A DNA stretch of 36,693 bases from an uncultured Clostridium sp. (GCA_947426525.1 CANEEJ010000009.1:1-36693); one strand, 5' to 3'; shown: positions 17,184-26,244, counted from the stretch's first letter. Notes: generated from the letters alone by a model not told the origin. Program-made: numbers and translations.

Positions 17184-17231
17184 TAAAAAATATACCATAG
17201 ATAGTATGTATTTTACTCATCTATAGTATAT
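17184..17231 (-). terminator. Terminator after the GIY-YIG gene
   Basis: A ~14-bp imperfect stem (17218-17231 against 17190-17204, ATATACTATAGATG type) followed on the minus strand by TTTTTT. It lies 8 bp past the GIY-YIG stop. Confidence 0.8.
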
Positions 17232-17238
17232 CTTGTTT

Positions 17239-18072
17239 CTAAACATTTTCGTTAATTATTTCTTTTAGCGTTTTACCATCTTTATTTTTCCATTCTGTTA
17301 ATCCATTGGCATTTCTCCCTAAAACCATAGCCGCTGCTGTAGATGGCGACAAAAATAATGTGTCTTTCGAGAATATATTTTCTTTATTAACTATATTTTC
17401 TGTTCTTAATTGTTCCCATTTGTTTCTTAATGATTTTGAACTTGCTTTTTTAAATTCTCCATTACTTTGAGACCCCTCAAACACTATAAATCCATCACTT
17501 GTTTGCGTTCCCATTGCTTTTAGCCCAATAGAATTTATATAATATATGTCATTTACTTTTACATCTTTTTCAGTTACAACTTTGTTAAAAATCTTATATC
17601 CTAATGTAGATGTTATCATTTCAATAATATCTAATACTTCTTCCATCTCTGATATTTCATACTCTGTTAGAGGAGATTCTGTTGTCTTTTTTCGGTTGTC
17701 TATAGTGCTTCTTTTAGCTTCTTTTGCCTTTTCATATAAACAATTTTCTAAATATCTTATATTCCCTTTATTAAAGCTATTATCATTTCTTACAAATACT
17801 AATGTTTCATTCCAAAAATCTTTATTAGACAAATGTTGTACTAGTCTATTATATACATTTTCTGATTCTCCTATATAGGCATATGGGTCACCATTCTTAT
17901 CTCCAAATAATATATATACTCCTGCATATCCTATATCTTCTCTATATTTACACTCTTTCACTTTAATTTTTGGTATTTTGTATGCTGTAAGGTTGGTATT
18001 ACTGATTTCACATTTTATTCTTTCATCAATTTTTCCGTCCATTAAAAATAATTTAATTGTTTTTTGATACAT
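17239..18072 (-). CDS. GIY-YIG nuclease-domain protein with DUF4357
   Basis: Encodes 277 residues. The GIY-YIG nuclease module is at about 45-130: GYAGVYILFG, then AYIGESENVYNRLVQH with the catalytic-type Arg, and IRYLENCLYEKAK with Glu and Asn. The C-terminus (about 215-275) is a DUF4357 module, LSPSTAAAMVLGRNANGLTEWKNKDGKTLKE. This domain pair is common in phage- and restriction-associated genes; its exact role is not established. ATG 18072 follows AAGGAGGAAG. It trails the methyltransferase and endonuclease genes by 50 bp in the same direction and probably shares their transcript. Confidence 0.85.
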   Translation of the reverse strand: MYQKTIKLFLMDGKIDERIKCEISNTNLTAYKIPKIKVKECKYREDIGYAGVYILFGDKNGDPYAYIGESENVYNRLVQHLSNKDFWNETLVFVRNDNSFNKGNIRYLENCLYEKAKEAKRSTIDNRKKTTESPLTEYEISEMEEVLDIIEMITSTLGYKIFNKVVTEKDVKVNDIYYINSIGLKAMGTQTSDGFIVFEGSQSNGEFKKASSKSLRNKWEQLRTENIVNKENIFSKDTLFLSPSTAAAMVLGRNANGLTEWKNKDGKTLKEIINENV

Positions 18073-18122
18073 AACTTCCTCCTTGTTATTGCCTAATAAC
18101 CTAGTGTATCTAAGATTTTATT

Positions 18123-19004
18123 TTATTCGTATTTATATTTCTCGCTTTCTTCTTTTACACATGATATATCTATATTTTCATCATATTTATATGTAGTTTC
18201 ATTGACAACTTTGTTATACATATTATTAAATTGTTCTATTGTTTCTTCATTTTCACTGATATTTAACATATAATTTTCTAAATCAGAATATTTTATTGTT
18301 GTATATTTATCAAAAAATCTAGCACCTCTATATATTTCATTTTCTGGTATGTAGATATTTCCTTTCATTCTCTTATTGGTAAAATAGAATAACATTGGTT
18401 TAAATTTATTTTTATCATATATTTTTAATTCACGAACAAGATATGCATAAGTTTTTAATAACTTTCTATTTATATCAATAAACTTTCCTGTATCATGATC
18501 ATCATTGTATTTTATTTCTACATAGTAGGTAATTCCAGATGTAGTATCTTCAAATAAAACATCAACATCATGTCTAAAATCAATTGTCTCTAAATCTGGA
18601 TTTTTTTCATTTTCAACAATGCTGTCTAGCAGTTTATTATAATTTCTCTTTTGTTCTTCCTCTGAATATGTATGTGTTTCACAATCACTAATATATTTGT
18701 CAATTAATTCCTCTGTTTTTTCACTGATACAAAATTTATTAGACCTTTTTCCAGAATATTCTTCAATGATTTTATTGTTTTTATTTACTAATAAAATTTG
18801 ATGAATAGCCTCTTCGATAAAGTTTCCAAATTGAATATTCATGGATTGCATTATACCACCAAACACTCTATATTTTATAGGAATAAAATGGATTTTCTTT
18901 TCGTGCTTCTTTTTTAGTTTATTTATTTTTTTATCACTACCAGCATTTGCTATCATCACTTCAATTGATGTTTTCATTACTTGGTCTAAAACATTTTCTT
19001 CCAT
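18123..19004 (-). CDS. Probable type II restriction endonuclease
   Basis: Encodes 293 residues. The central segment HDVDVLFEDTTSGITYYVEIKYNDDHDTGK carries a complete PD-(D/E)XK core: Asp in DVLFED, then Glu and Lys in VEIKYND. From memory it resembles TdeIII-type endonucleases, but this could not be searched. It lies 9 bp after the methyltransferase stop, the standard arrangement of a type II restriction-modification pair. If it matches its partner it would cut unmethylated GANTC, but the specificity of neither enzyme is proven here. No truncation or frameshift is seen. Confidence 0.78.
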   Translation of the reverse strand: MEENVLDQVMKTSIEVMIANAGSDKKINKLKKKHEKKIHFIPIKYRVFGGIMQSMNIQFGNFIEEAIHQILLVNKNNKIIEEYSGKRSNKFCISEKTEELIDKYISDCETHTYSEEEQKRNYNKLLDSIVENEKNPDLETIDFRHDVDVLFEDTTSGITYYVEIKYNDDHDTGKFIDINRKLLKTYAYLVRELKIYDKNKFKPMLFYFTNKRMKGNIYIPENEIYRGARFFDKYTTIKYSDLENYMLNISENEETIEQFNNMYNKVVNETTYKYDENIDISCVKEESEKYKYE

Positions 19005-19013
19005 AACACCCTC

Positions 19014-20093
19014 CTATAATTCGTTCTTTTGAAATTCATATCTTAGTGAATTCAATTCAACAAATTTATTATCACTTTCAACCCAAAAATAATCCCATCC
19101 ATTATTATTGGTTAGTCCTAAATGTTTTGCTGACATTTTATGTATTGATAAAATGTCTTCTCCGTCATTTATATATCCATTTTCCTCAATAATTCCTATT
19201 ATTTCTTTTGATTTGTTATAAATTTCTTGCCCTGGTTTTAGGTATTCAAATTCTATTAATTTCCCCATTGGAACCTTCGGTGGTTTTACTTCTAGTTTTA
19301 AATCATTTATATCATCATGGATTACTTTTACTTTGTCAATTCTTTTTTGTGCAGCATTAATATATTCTTCTTCTCTTTCTAGCCCAATATAATTTCTTCC
19401 TGTCATTTTTGCAATTGCCCCTGTAGTTCCTGTACCAAAAAATGGATCTAATACAATATCCCCTGGTTTAGATGAAGATACGATTACATTGTATAATAAT
19501 TTTTCAGGTTTTTGAGTAGAATGAATTTTCTTTCCATTTTCATCTTTTAATCTTTCATTTCCTATACATAGCCCTATATTCCATATACTTCTTTCTTGTT
19601 TGTTGTTATTTAAATGTTTCATTGTTTTATAGTTAAATGTATATTTTGCTTTACTGTCTTTTGTACACCAAAGCATTGTTTCATGTGCATTTTGAAATCT
19701 GGTTCCAGAAAAGTTTGGTGCTGGATTTGTCTTTGCCCATATGACATCATTTAATATCCAAAATCCCATATTTTGCATTATATATCCTAATCGATATATA
19801 TTTTGAAAAGCTCCAATAACCCATATACTTGCATCTTTTTTCATGATTCTTTTGCATTCTTTTAGCCATTGTGTACAAAATTCATCATATTGTTTGTAAT
19901 CGTCGAACTTGTCCCATTCATCTTCTACCCCTTGGAATTTAGTTCCATCTGTTCTTAATAGTTCTCCTTCTGTTTGCATGAAGTATGGTGGATCTGCAAA
20001 TATTAAGTCAATACTTTCACTTGGTATTTTTTTTAGGTTTTCTATACAGTCTCCTTTTATAATTTTATTTATATATTTTTCGATTTTTTTCAT
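19014..20093 (-). CDS. HinfI/CcrM-like adenine-N6 DNA methyltransferase
   Basis: Encodes 359 residues. Motif IV is IFADPPYFMQ near residue 35 and the AdoMet motif I is DPFFGTGTTGAIAK near 220, the beta-class order. WVIGAFQNIYRLGYIMQNMGFWILNDVIWAKTNPAPNF and HSTQKPEKLL match the M.HinfI/CcrM branch, which methylates adenine in GANTC. The C-terminal ~90 residues (MGKLIEFEYLKPGQEIYNKSKEIIG...LSIHKMSAKHLG...NGWDYFW) look like a RAMA domain, also found in that branch. Starts at ATG 20093 after AGAGGAAAA. It would protect host DNA from the adjacent endonuclease. Specificity is inferred from family resemblance only. Confidence 0.9.
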   Translation of the reverse strand: MKKIEKYINKIIKGDCIENLKKIPSESIDLIFADPPYFMQTEGELLRTDGTKFQGVEDEWDKFDDYKQYDEFCTQWLKECKRIMKKDASIWVIGAFQNIYRLGYIMQNMGFWILNDVIWAKTNPAPNFSGTRFQNAHETMLWCTKDSKAKYTFNYKTMKHLNNNKQERSIWNIGLCIGNERLKDENGKKIHSTQKPEKLLYNVIVSSSKPGDIVLDPFFGTGTTGAIAKMTGRNYIGLEREEEYINAAQKRIDKVKVIHDDINDLKLEVKPPKVPMGKLIEFEYLKPGQEIYNKSKEIIGIIEENGYINDGEDILSIHKMSAKHLGLTNNNGWDYFWVESDNKFVELNSLRYEFQKNEL

Positions 20094-20126
20094 TTATTTT
20101 CCTCTTTTCGTCTTTTGGCTGTTTAA

Positions 20127-20155
20127 GTTATATCACAATTTTCCTTTTTTCTCAA
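20127..20155 (-). promoter_or_regulatory. Promoter of the restriction-modification genes
   Basis: Minus strand TTGAGA (20150-20155) and TATAAC (20127-20132) with a 17-bp spacer, 34 bp before the methyltransferase ATG. Confidence 0.65.
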
Positions 20156-20219
20156 CAATTTTTTATATTTGTTTGTATTCTTGATTTGGTTTTAGAATAG
20201 GAAATATGTTCAAAAGCAA

Positions 20220-22982
20220 TTAACTTTCGCTTCTTTTTATGCTTTTATTGACCTTGTCTCTTATAATGCATGCATCCTTTGCATTAAATCTAAATCTCAT
20301 ATTTTTAATTATTTTATTTTGGCACTCTGGTGTCCAGTATATTTTTAACTTATTCATAGCTCTTGTTATCGCTGTATAAAATATATTATGTGAGATATTT
20401 TCTTCTATTTCTTGTGTAATTATTATCTTTACAGAATTATACTCTAACCCTTGCGATTTATGTATTGAAACAGCATATGCAATAAAGAATGGAACTACAG
20501 CATCAGAATTTATATTATCGTCCTCATCTAAATCTTTGAATTCATTTACATAAAATCTTATTGTGGACTTCTTTTCATTACTTTCTATTAGTGTTAATCC
20601 AACAAAATCTGCTTCTCTCTCACTGATAGCAGTATCAATTTCAATGTCAAACCATATTCTATGTTCATTTTCTTCTACTTGTATCTTTTTTATTTTACCT
20701 TTTAAATTATTATAAATGATTGGAGCAAATCTATTTGATTCATTAAATAATATTGGATCTCCTACTTTGTAAGTTCCTATCCCCCAGTCTACAGGTTTAT
20801 TTTCATTGCTATTTTGCATAAATCTATTTATATTATTTATTCCATATAGACCATCATAATTTAAGCATAAAATAATTTCATCATCATCATTTGAAATTAA
20901 AATGCTTTTATCTAATCTTTGACAATACCTATTTATTGACATCCATTCAACAATTTCCTCGTCTAAGTTTCTAACTTTATCCCACAATATCTTTAAGTTT
21001 TCATTTTTGCTTCGATATGGTACAGTAAGCTCAAATTTTATCTTATCTTCCATTAACATTTTTGCTATTCCAAACCAATTTCCAAATGTAATGGATTCAA
21101 TTTGATATATATCTCCAACTAATACTAATAACTCAAAGTTTATGTTGGTTAATATATTTAACATATCTTTATTACTTACTGTACTACATTCATCTATAAT
21201 TAAAACATCACAATCTTTATTTATAAAATTGTCTGATAGTATTTTTTTTATAGTATAAAACTCACCATTTTGAGCACTTACTTTTCTTTTTAAATTTTCA
21301 ACTGCTGGATGTGTATTTGCTAAATATATTTTTTTATCATTATTATAATAATTTGAAATATGATTTATCATTGTTGTTTTTCCTGTACCTGCAGCGCCAT
21401 ATATAAATGCAACTTTAGAATTAGAAAACAAGCTTTTTAATATTTCTTTTTTATCCTCATCATCAATATAATATGTACCTGTATTTAGCCAAAATCTAAC
21501 TGAATTGCTATAACCTCTTATTCCTTCACTTGATAATTCTTTCAACTTTTCTATAATTTGAATTGTATCTTCTTCATATCCCCTTATATAAACATTTTGT
21601 CTATCGACAATCAACTCTCTATTTTTATGTTTAGGTAAGTATAACCTAGAATTATAATATTTTACCAATTCATTGATATCTCCTAAAAAATCTAGTTCTG
21701 ATTTTTCTGTATATAAACGCCCATTTTGTTGTGTATTTATTTGCACATATCTTGCTAATAACTCGTCTCTTCTATTGCTGCAATTTAAACATTCAAATAA
21801 ATCATAACTTCTAGGATTATGTCTAACCAGAGATGTAACAAATGGCATTTCTTCAAAAGGCATACATCCTAGTTTCAAGAATAGTCCTGACATCATTGCA
21901 TTTGGCTCATTCTTATATTGTCTTTTTATTATTGCATTATTACATTTATATAATAAATATCTGATAGTGTTTGTTCCCATTTTGTTATTATTTATAATAT
22001 ATTTACATTTATCAATTAAACTTATTATATAATTTGTTTTACATATATCGTTAAAATATCTCTTGATTTTTTCGTATTGAACTTCGTCTAAATTAACTAA
22101 ATCCAATAAACTATAGTTCATTTTAGTTAAAAATGGCATTATTTCTTTATATTCCTTATAACCTGCACTAAATGTAATTTCTTCTCCAAAAATTTTATAG
22201 AAGTTACATATTTCACAGGGTCTTATTGATATTTCCCAATTAGTAATAATTTGAATATCCGTAAATGCTCCAAAAATCTTTACTTTCTCTTTAGCTACTG
22301 AAACCTTTATTGAATAACTGGTATTTAATTCGCACTTTGTATACATTGTTATTCTATCAAATTTGCTTGGATTATCAACTGCTGGAGATAAAGTAACCTC
22401 ATAATATATTTTATTTTCTATAAAAAATGGTTTTATTTTTTGAATATAATATCTCCCACTAATAAGTTTTCTTTCTCCTATAGTAGAAATATTATTAATC
22501 TTATTTGCTATCTCTCCATAATATTCATAGTATGTTTTATCTGTATTCAATGGAAATTTATTAATATTCTTTAAAATTTCCATTTGAAAATTATCCTTAC
22601 AAAAATTCTTTAATCTTAATAAATATTCATAATATTTTAGCATTAGCCTTTCAGCGTTATCATTTGTTGGTGTTCTATGTCCAACAGAATTTTGAACAAA
22701 CCTATGAAATTTTGCTAAGAATTTATATTGTCCCTTATTTTTTATAAAATTAACTGCTTCTTCTATATTTGTATACTTTAATTCTAGTTCACAACCTTTT
22801 GAATAACTTAAAATTTTAATAGCTGTGTGTTCTATCAAATCTCTTAGACTTTTTAAAATGTGTTCAGATAAAAATCCTCTATTATAATCTGCCATTTGTT
22901 CAATACTTTCAAAAATCATATCATCAATATTTTCTATCTCTATATCTATATTTTTTGTTTCTATACTATTAATATTACTCAC
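20220..22982 (-). CDS. SF1 RecD/TraA-like helicase, large N-terminal extension
   Basis: Encodes 920 residues. The C-terminal half is a superfamily 1B helicase: Walker A GAAGTGKTT (about 527), motif II IIDECST (about 596), VGDIYQIESI (motif III), VPYRS, YAVSIHKSQGLEY (about 840) and FYTAITRAMNKL (about 870). The first ~500 residues match nothing I recognise and include a cysteine group (CEIC, then CLNCS) that might bind zinc. This is not ordinary RecD2, whose N-terminal part is different. It starts at GTG 22982 with only a weak GGGG before it. It has its own upstream terminator boundary, so it is transcribed separately from the zinc-ribbon gene. Likely an antiphage effector or motor (inference from context). 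Confidence 0.8.
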   Translation of the reverse strand: MSNINSIETKNIDIEIENIDDMIFESIEQMADYNRGFLSEHILKSLRDLIEHTAIKILSYSKGCELELKYTNIEEAVNFIKNKGQYKFLAKFHRFVQNSVGHRTPTNDNAERLMLKYYEYLLRLKNFCKDNFQMEILKNINKFPLNTDKTYYEYYGEIANKINNISTIGERKLISGRYYIQKIKPFFIENKIYYEVTLSPAVDNPSKFDRITMYTKCELNTSYSIKVSVAKEKVKIFGAFTDIQIITNWEISIRPCEICNFYKIFGEEITFSAGYKEYKEIMPFLTKMNYSLLDLVNLDEVQYEKIKRYFNDICKTNYIISLIDKCKYIINNNKMGTNTIRYLLYKCNNAIIKRQYKNEPNAMMSGLFLKLGCMPFEEMPFVTSLVRHNPRSYDLFECLNCSNRRDELLARYVQINTQQNGRLYTEKSELDFLGDINELVKYYNSRLYLPKHKNRELIVDRQNVYIRGYEEDTIQIIEKLKELSSEGIRGYSNSVRFWLNTGTYYIDDEDKKEILKSLFSNSKVAFIYGAAGTGKTTMINHISNYYNNDKKIYLANTHPAVENLKRKVSAQNGEFYTIKKILSDNFINKDCDVLIIDECSTVSNKDMLNILTNINFELLVLVGDIYQIESITFGNWFGIAKMLMEDKIKFELTVPYRSKNENLKILWDKVRNLDEEIVEWMSINRYCQRLDKSILISNDDDEIILCLNYDGLYGINNINRFMQNSNENKPVDWGIGTYKVGDPILFNESNRFAPIIYNNLKGKIKKIQVEENEHRIWFDIEIDTAISEREADFVGLTLIESNEKKSTIRFYVNEFKDLDEDDNINSDAVVPFFIAYAVSIHKSQGLEYNSVKIIITQEIEENISHNIFYTAITRAMNKLKIYWTPECQNKIIKNMRFRFNAKDACIIRDKVNKSIKRSES

Positions 22983-23050
22983 CCCATTTACTTCTTCATA
23001 TATAATATCACAATATAATAATTTTTTTGTCGAAATTTGTAATTTATTAT

Positions 23051-23097
23051 CAAAAAAGCAAAATAATTCTGTAATATATAATTACTATTATTTTGCT
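23051..23097 (-). terminator. Terminator after the zinc-ribbon gene
   Basis: AGCAAAATAAT (23057-23067) pairs perfectly with ATTATTTTGCT (23087-23097), followed on the minus strand by TTTTTT. It separates the nuclease/zinc-ribbon pair from the helicase gene. Confidence 0.85.
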
Positions 23098-23115
23098 CCT
23101 CTTTTATTATTTAGT

Positions 23116-23304
23116 TTAACAATTACCACCTTTAACTTCTGTTCCGTCATTCATAATTTTAACTATTTTGCTAAAATCTTTTGCATCTATATGTGCATAA
23201 TAACTTCCACCATCAATATAACATGACTCACATTTGCAACAAACTAAATCATGCACACTTTTTGATTCAATTATATCTCCACAATGTAAGCATTTTATTT
23301 TCAT
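23116..23304 (-). CDS. Small zinc-ribbon protein (DUF7695-like)
   Basis: Encodes 62 residues. Two Cys pairs, CLHCGDIIESK and CCKCESC, form a zinc ribbon, followed by YIDGGSYYAHI. The pattern 'CxxCGDIIESK...C(x)CxC...DGG' is shared by a widespread family of short bacterial and phage proteins of unknown function. Starts at ATG 23304, 17 bp after the upstream nuclease-like gene. It is preceded by AGGAGTTGTTGAT and is probably translated with that gene. Confidence 0.8.
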   Translation of the reverse strand: MKIKCLHCGDIIESKSVHDLVCCKCESCYIDGGSYYAHIDAKDFSKIVKIMNDGTEVKGGNC

Positions 23305-23321
23305 ATCAACAACTCCTAAAA

Positions 23322-24392
23322 TTATATAAAACTATCTGGAACTAAACTTAAATTATTAATAATTTCATTTGATCTTTCTAAACAATCATGCATTTCAATA
23401 ACTTCTCTATATTCCCATGTTTTCAATTTTTTTTCTATATCTCTAATACCTTTTGATTCTTTTTTTATTTTTTCTATTTGCTTTTCATCAGATACTGCTA
23501 CTATAGCTTGTACAGCAAAATTATTTGTTGCTTTTTGTAAATTTAATATTAAACTATCTATACTTCCATGTGTTTGTACTTCAAATGCATATATAACTTT
23601 CCCCATATTTCCTATTTGTGCTTGCCATATTGCATCTACTACAGCTCCATCGGCTATTTTTACTTCTGATTTGCTTTCAAATCCTAACCATTGTCCTATT
23701 TCCACTATTTGATTAACTATATCATTATGAATAAATTGTTTTTCATCTTTTTCTATTTGTATATCATCAATAGCTTCAATTAATTTTTCGTTTTTTGATA
23801 AAGGATAAATAATATCCCAAAACATATAATCGACTACTAATAAGTCTACATTTCCAACGTTCTCTTTCTGTAATTCATTTCTTATATTTTTCGCTATTAA
23901 ACATAATCTTTTATAATTCTCACCAGTATATTGATAATTATAAGCAGGAATATTTTCAACATCTAAATATCTAAAGCATGCACAAGTAATTTTATTGCAA
24001 ATAACATATTCATTTGGATTAATATAACTCAATAATTCGCTCATACTAGATGGTCCTATATGTTTTATATTTGCATAGAAATTATTCCATCTTTCTACTA
24101 TATCTCTAGTTCCATACAATAAATCTATAAGCATATTTTTTACATTGTTAAATCCATTAGATTCAATAATCTTATCAGCAATATATTTTTTATTTCCCCA
24201 AACTATCATTGACCAAAGCTTTCCAATATACTCAACAAACTCATCTTCTGTCATTGTCTTAAGTTTTTCTTCCGTCCAAGATTGATAGTATTGTTTTCTC
24301 TCATTTCTTTCATTAATTGCTTCTATGTCTCCAATTTTTGATACATGTTTTTTATATTCTTTTATTGAATTAATCAATTTTTTACTATTCAT
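23322..24392 (-). CDS. Putative PD-(D/E)XK-type nuclease, defence-associated
   Basis: Encodes 356 residues; ATG 24392 is chosen because GAGGAGAAATTTTT precedes it. The C-terminal half (about 240-330) looks like a restriction-fold domain: IGQWLGFESKSEVKIADGAVVDAIWQAQ supplies the Asp strand, and YAFEVQTHGSIDSLILNLQKA the next strand, with E-x-Q where E-x-K is usual. The N-terminal half (EEKLKTMTEDEFVEYIGKLW...HIGPSSMSELLSYINPNEYVICN) resembles modules found at the front of modification-dependent restriction proteins, but I cannot name the family. It heads the leftward defence cluster next to the ISL3 element. Whether it is active with Gln in place of Lys is open. Confidence 0.65.
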   Translation of the reverse strand: MNSKKLINSIKEYKKHVSKIGDIEAINERNERKQYYQSWTEEKLKTMTEDEFVEYIGKLWSMIVWGNKKYIADKIIESNGFNNVKNMLIDLLYGTRDIVERWNNFYANIKHIGPSSMSELLSYINPNEYVICNKITCACFRYLDVENIPAYNYQYTGENYKRLCLIAKNIRNELQKENVGNVDLLVVDYMFWDIIYPLSKNEKLIEAIDDIQIEKDEKQFIHNDIVNQIVEIGQWLGFESKSEVKIADGAVVDAIWQAQIGNMGKVIYAFEVQTHGSIDSLILNLQKATNNFAVQAIVAVSDEKQIEKIKKESKGIRDIEKKLKTWEYREVIEMHDCLERSNEIINNLSLVPDSFI

Positions 24393-24529
24393 AAAAATTT
24401 CTCCTCTCATATTCTTGGTAGTGTAAACTAATTTTAAAATCAATCTGTCTACACTCCTTGTCTTTTAAGATCTCTATCACTTTTTGTAACAAAAAAATGA
24501 TCCCCCCTCTTTTTATGGTATAATAGTTT

Positions 24530-25764
24530 GGTTCTATAATAAATGTTGGGGTGATTAAATAATTGAAGTGAACCTCAACATTTTTTAATAAAAATAATGC
24601 ACTTATCAAAAATACCTGATAAAATGTAGTTGTTCGAAAACATTTAAGGAGGTATGGATAAGTGCAAAATAATTGCATCAAAAATTTGTTAAATTTAAAA
24701 GAGGTTATCGTAAAAAATGTTAAAAATTTAAAGGATTCTGTTGAAGTTTATATTGAATTACCTGTTTGTGAACAGATATGCCCTCATTGTGGTACAAAAA
24801 CTTCTTATATTCATGCTTACTATACTCAACCCGTTAAAGACATTCCTATCTATTTTAAACCTACTACTTTAATCTTTAAAAAACCTCGATACGAATGTAA
24901 AAATTGCGGTAAAACCTTTTACTCTAAAAATGAAATTGTTAATAAATATGCTAGAAAGACTTCTAGACTTACTGGCTATATCGTTAATGAACTTCGTAAT
25001 TTAGTTGTTGCCTCTGATATCTCAAAAAAAGTTAAGGTCTCTCCTAGCTTCAGTTCTAAGTTACTACCTTTCCTTGCTGTTACTAATACAAAACTTCCTA
25101 AAGTCCTTTGTATTGACGAATTTAAGGAAAATGCCGGTAATTATAAATATCAGGTAGCTTTAATTGATGGTGAAACTCACGAAGTCGTTGATATTATTAA
25201 GTGTAGACACAAATATGTTCTTTGTGATTATTTTAAAAAATTTCCTAAAGAACAACTTGAACAATTAGAATATATGCTTATTAATTATTCTGAAAACCTA
25301 CGTATAGCTTATAGGGAAAAAGAATACTTATTAGATATCATTCATTCAACAGAATCTTCTGACATTCGAAAACAACAATTCAATGAATGGGTCAAAAGAA
25401 ATCTTGAATCAAGTGTATCTCAGCTTATAGATTGTGCTAAAACTTATCAGCATTGGTCTATTGAAATAAAAAATTCTTTAGAGGTTCCCTATTCAAATGG
25501 TCCAATTGAAGGCTTTAATAATAAAATCAAAACATTGAAAAGAGCAACTTTTGGTATACATAATTTTAAGGCTAGAATCATGTTACTCAATCGAGGGTAA
25601 AGATAAATTCAATTAACAGTATTTACCAATTCAGAGGATTGGTTTATTAGTCAAACCTAAAATTACATATTTTCAGATATTTTTGTGTTACACTTCTAAA
25701 AAGCATAAAAATATTGAGGCAGAAAACTTTCAAAGTTTTCCACCCCAACTATTGACATTTAGCC
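24530..25764 (+). mobile_element. ISL3-family insertion sequence, internally deleted
   Basis: About 1.2 kb. Imperfect terminal inverted repeats of 24 bp start GGTTCTATAA at 24530-24553 and end at 25741-25764 (about 16 of 24 match; both share GTTGGGGTG at the inner end). A hairpin (24541-24552 with 24572-24583, then TTTTTT) lies in front of the transposase gene and may block read-in transcription. The expected 8-bp target duplications are not seen (AATAGTTT on the left, TTTATTAT on the right), so the boundaries may be off by a few bases or the element old. The right end stops 9 bp before the tRNA gene. About 160 bp at 25601-25764 contain no other gene. Confidence 0.75.
24662..25600 (+). pseudogene. 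ISL3 transposase with central deletion
   Basis: Encodes 312 residues, against roughly 400-430 in full ISL3 transposases. The N-terminal zinc ribbon (CPHCGTKTSYIH, CKNCGKTFYSK), helix-turn-helix region and first catalytic Asp (LCIDEFK) are present, as is the C-terminal part with the catalytic-type Glu (GPIEGFNNKIKTLKRATFG). Between FKKFPKEQ and LEQLEYML roughly 100 residues are missing in frame, including the strand with the second catalytic Asp (normally 'SDMY/CDLW...FP.A..V.DKFH'). The reading frame is otherwise open. The protein should be inactive, although the DNA-binding part may still be made. GTG 24662 lies ten bases after GGAGG. Confidence 0.85.
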
Positions 25765-25773
25765 TTTATTATT

Positions 25774-25849
25774 TGGTTGCGGAGGCAAGACTCGAACTTG
25801 CGACCTTCGGGTTATGAGCCCGACGAGCTGCCAACTGCTCCACCCCGCG
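25774..25849 (-). tRNA. Initiator tRNA-fMet (CAT)
   Basis: 76 nt including an encoded CCA end. The anticodon loop is CTCATAA, flanked by the three G-C pairs (GGG/CCC) typical of initiator tRNA. The acceptor stem has the diagnostic unpaired C1-A72, followed by good pairing. The T arm is GCAAG-TTCGAGT-CTTGC. It lies 9 bp from the ISL3 right end and next to the defence island; tRNA genes are frequent integration sites, but no duplicate of its 3' end was found in this window. Confidence 0.97.
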
Positions 25850-25866
25850 ATATACTAACAATATCT

Positions 25867-25895
25867 ATTATACTGCCATATAGAATATTTGTCAA
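25867..25895 (-). promoter_or_regulatory. tRNA-fMet promoter
   Basis: Minus strand TTGACA (25890-25895) and TATAAT (25867-25872), exactly 17 bp apart, ending 17 bp before the tRNA 5' end. A consensus sigma-A promoter. Confidence 0.93.
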
Positions 25896-26060
25896 CACCT
25901 TTTAGAAAATTCTCCAAAAAATCCAGAAAAACCATTAACTTCTATAGCAACACATCTAAAAAAATCTCCGCTCACCTTTCTATTATATGCCAAAAAATCA
26001 AAAATATTACTATTCCATAGTAAAAACTAAACATTAGCTTAGCACAACTTAATAAAAATA

Positions 26061-26140
26061 TGTTACAGTTCAGTAACTCTATTTCTTATAAAAATAGATT
26101 AACTTCTTGTTTTTATAATATTTTTTACTGAACTGTAACA
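26061..26140. repeat. Candidate MITE or paired-hairpin element
   Basis: An 80-bp segment bounded by perfect 16-bp inverted repeats TGTTACAGTTCAGTAA (26061-26076 and 26125-26140). Inside, TTATAAAAA and TTTTTATAA can pair as a second stem. AAAATA occurs directly on both sides (26055-26060 and 26141-26146), as a target duplication would. It lies between divergent genes, where a terminator is not expected. The rest of 25896-26168 shows no gene or other signal. Confidence 0.6.
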
Positions 26141-26168
26141 AAAATATTCATAATTTCGTCGACAATAA

Positions 26169-26197
26169 TTGACAAAATACAACTTTTTTTATATAGT
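26169..26197 (+). promoter_or_regulatory. Promoter of the gene at 26245
   Basis: TTGACA (26169-26174) and TATAGT (26192-26197) with a 17-bp spacer, 47 bp before the ATG. CGACAATAATTGACAA gives two GACAA copies around the -35 that could be an operator. Confidence 0.8.
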
Positions 26198-26244
26198 AAG
26201 AATGATAAAAATAGTAGTTCAAACCACTTTGGAGGTGATGCATT

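Noticed and set aside
24385..24681. 98-codon minus-strand frame across the ISL3 left end
   Set aside because: It runs from the insertion sequence into the 5' end of the nuclease gene, has no family resemblance and no fitting start site; at most its last ~35 codons are a remnant.
24522..25772. 8-bp target duplication for the ISL3 element
   Set aside because: AATAGTTT and TTTATTAT do not match, so no duplication is claimed.
25774..25849. Integration (att) duplicate of the tRNA-fMet 3' end
   Set aside because: I found no second copy of the tRNA 3' segment elsewhere in the window by eye.
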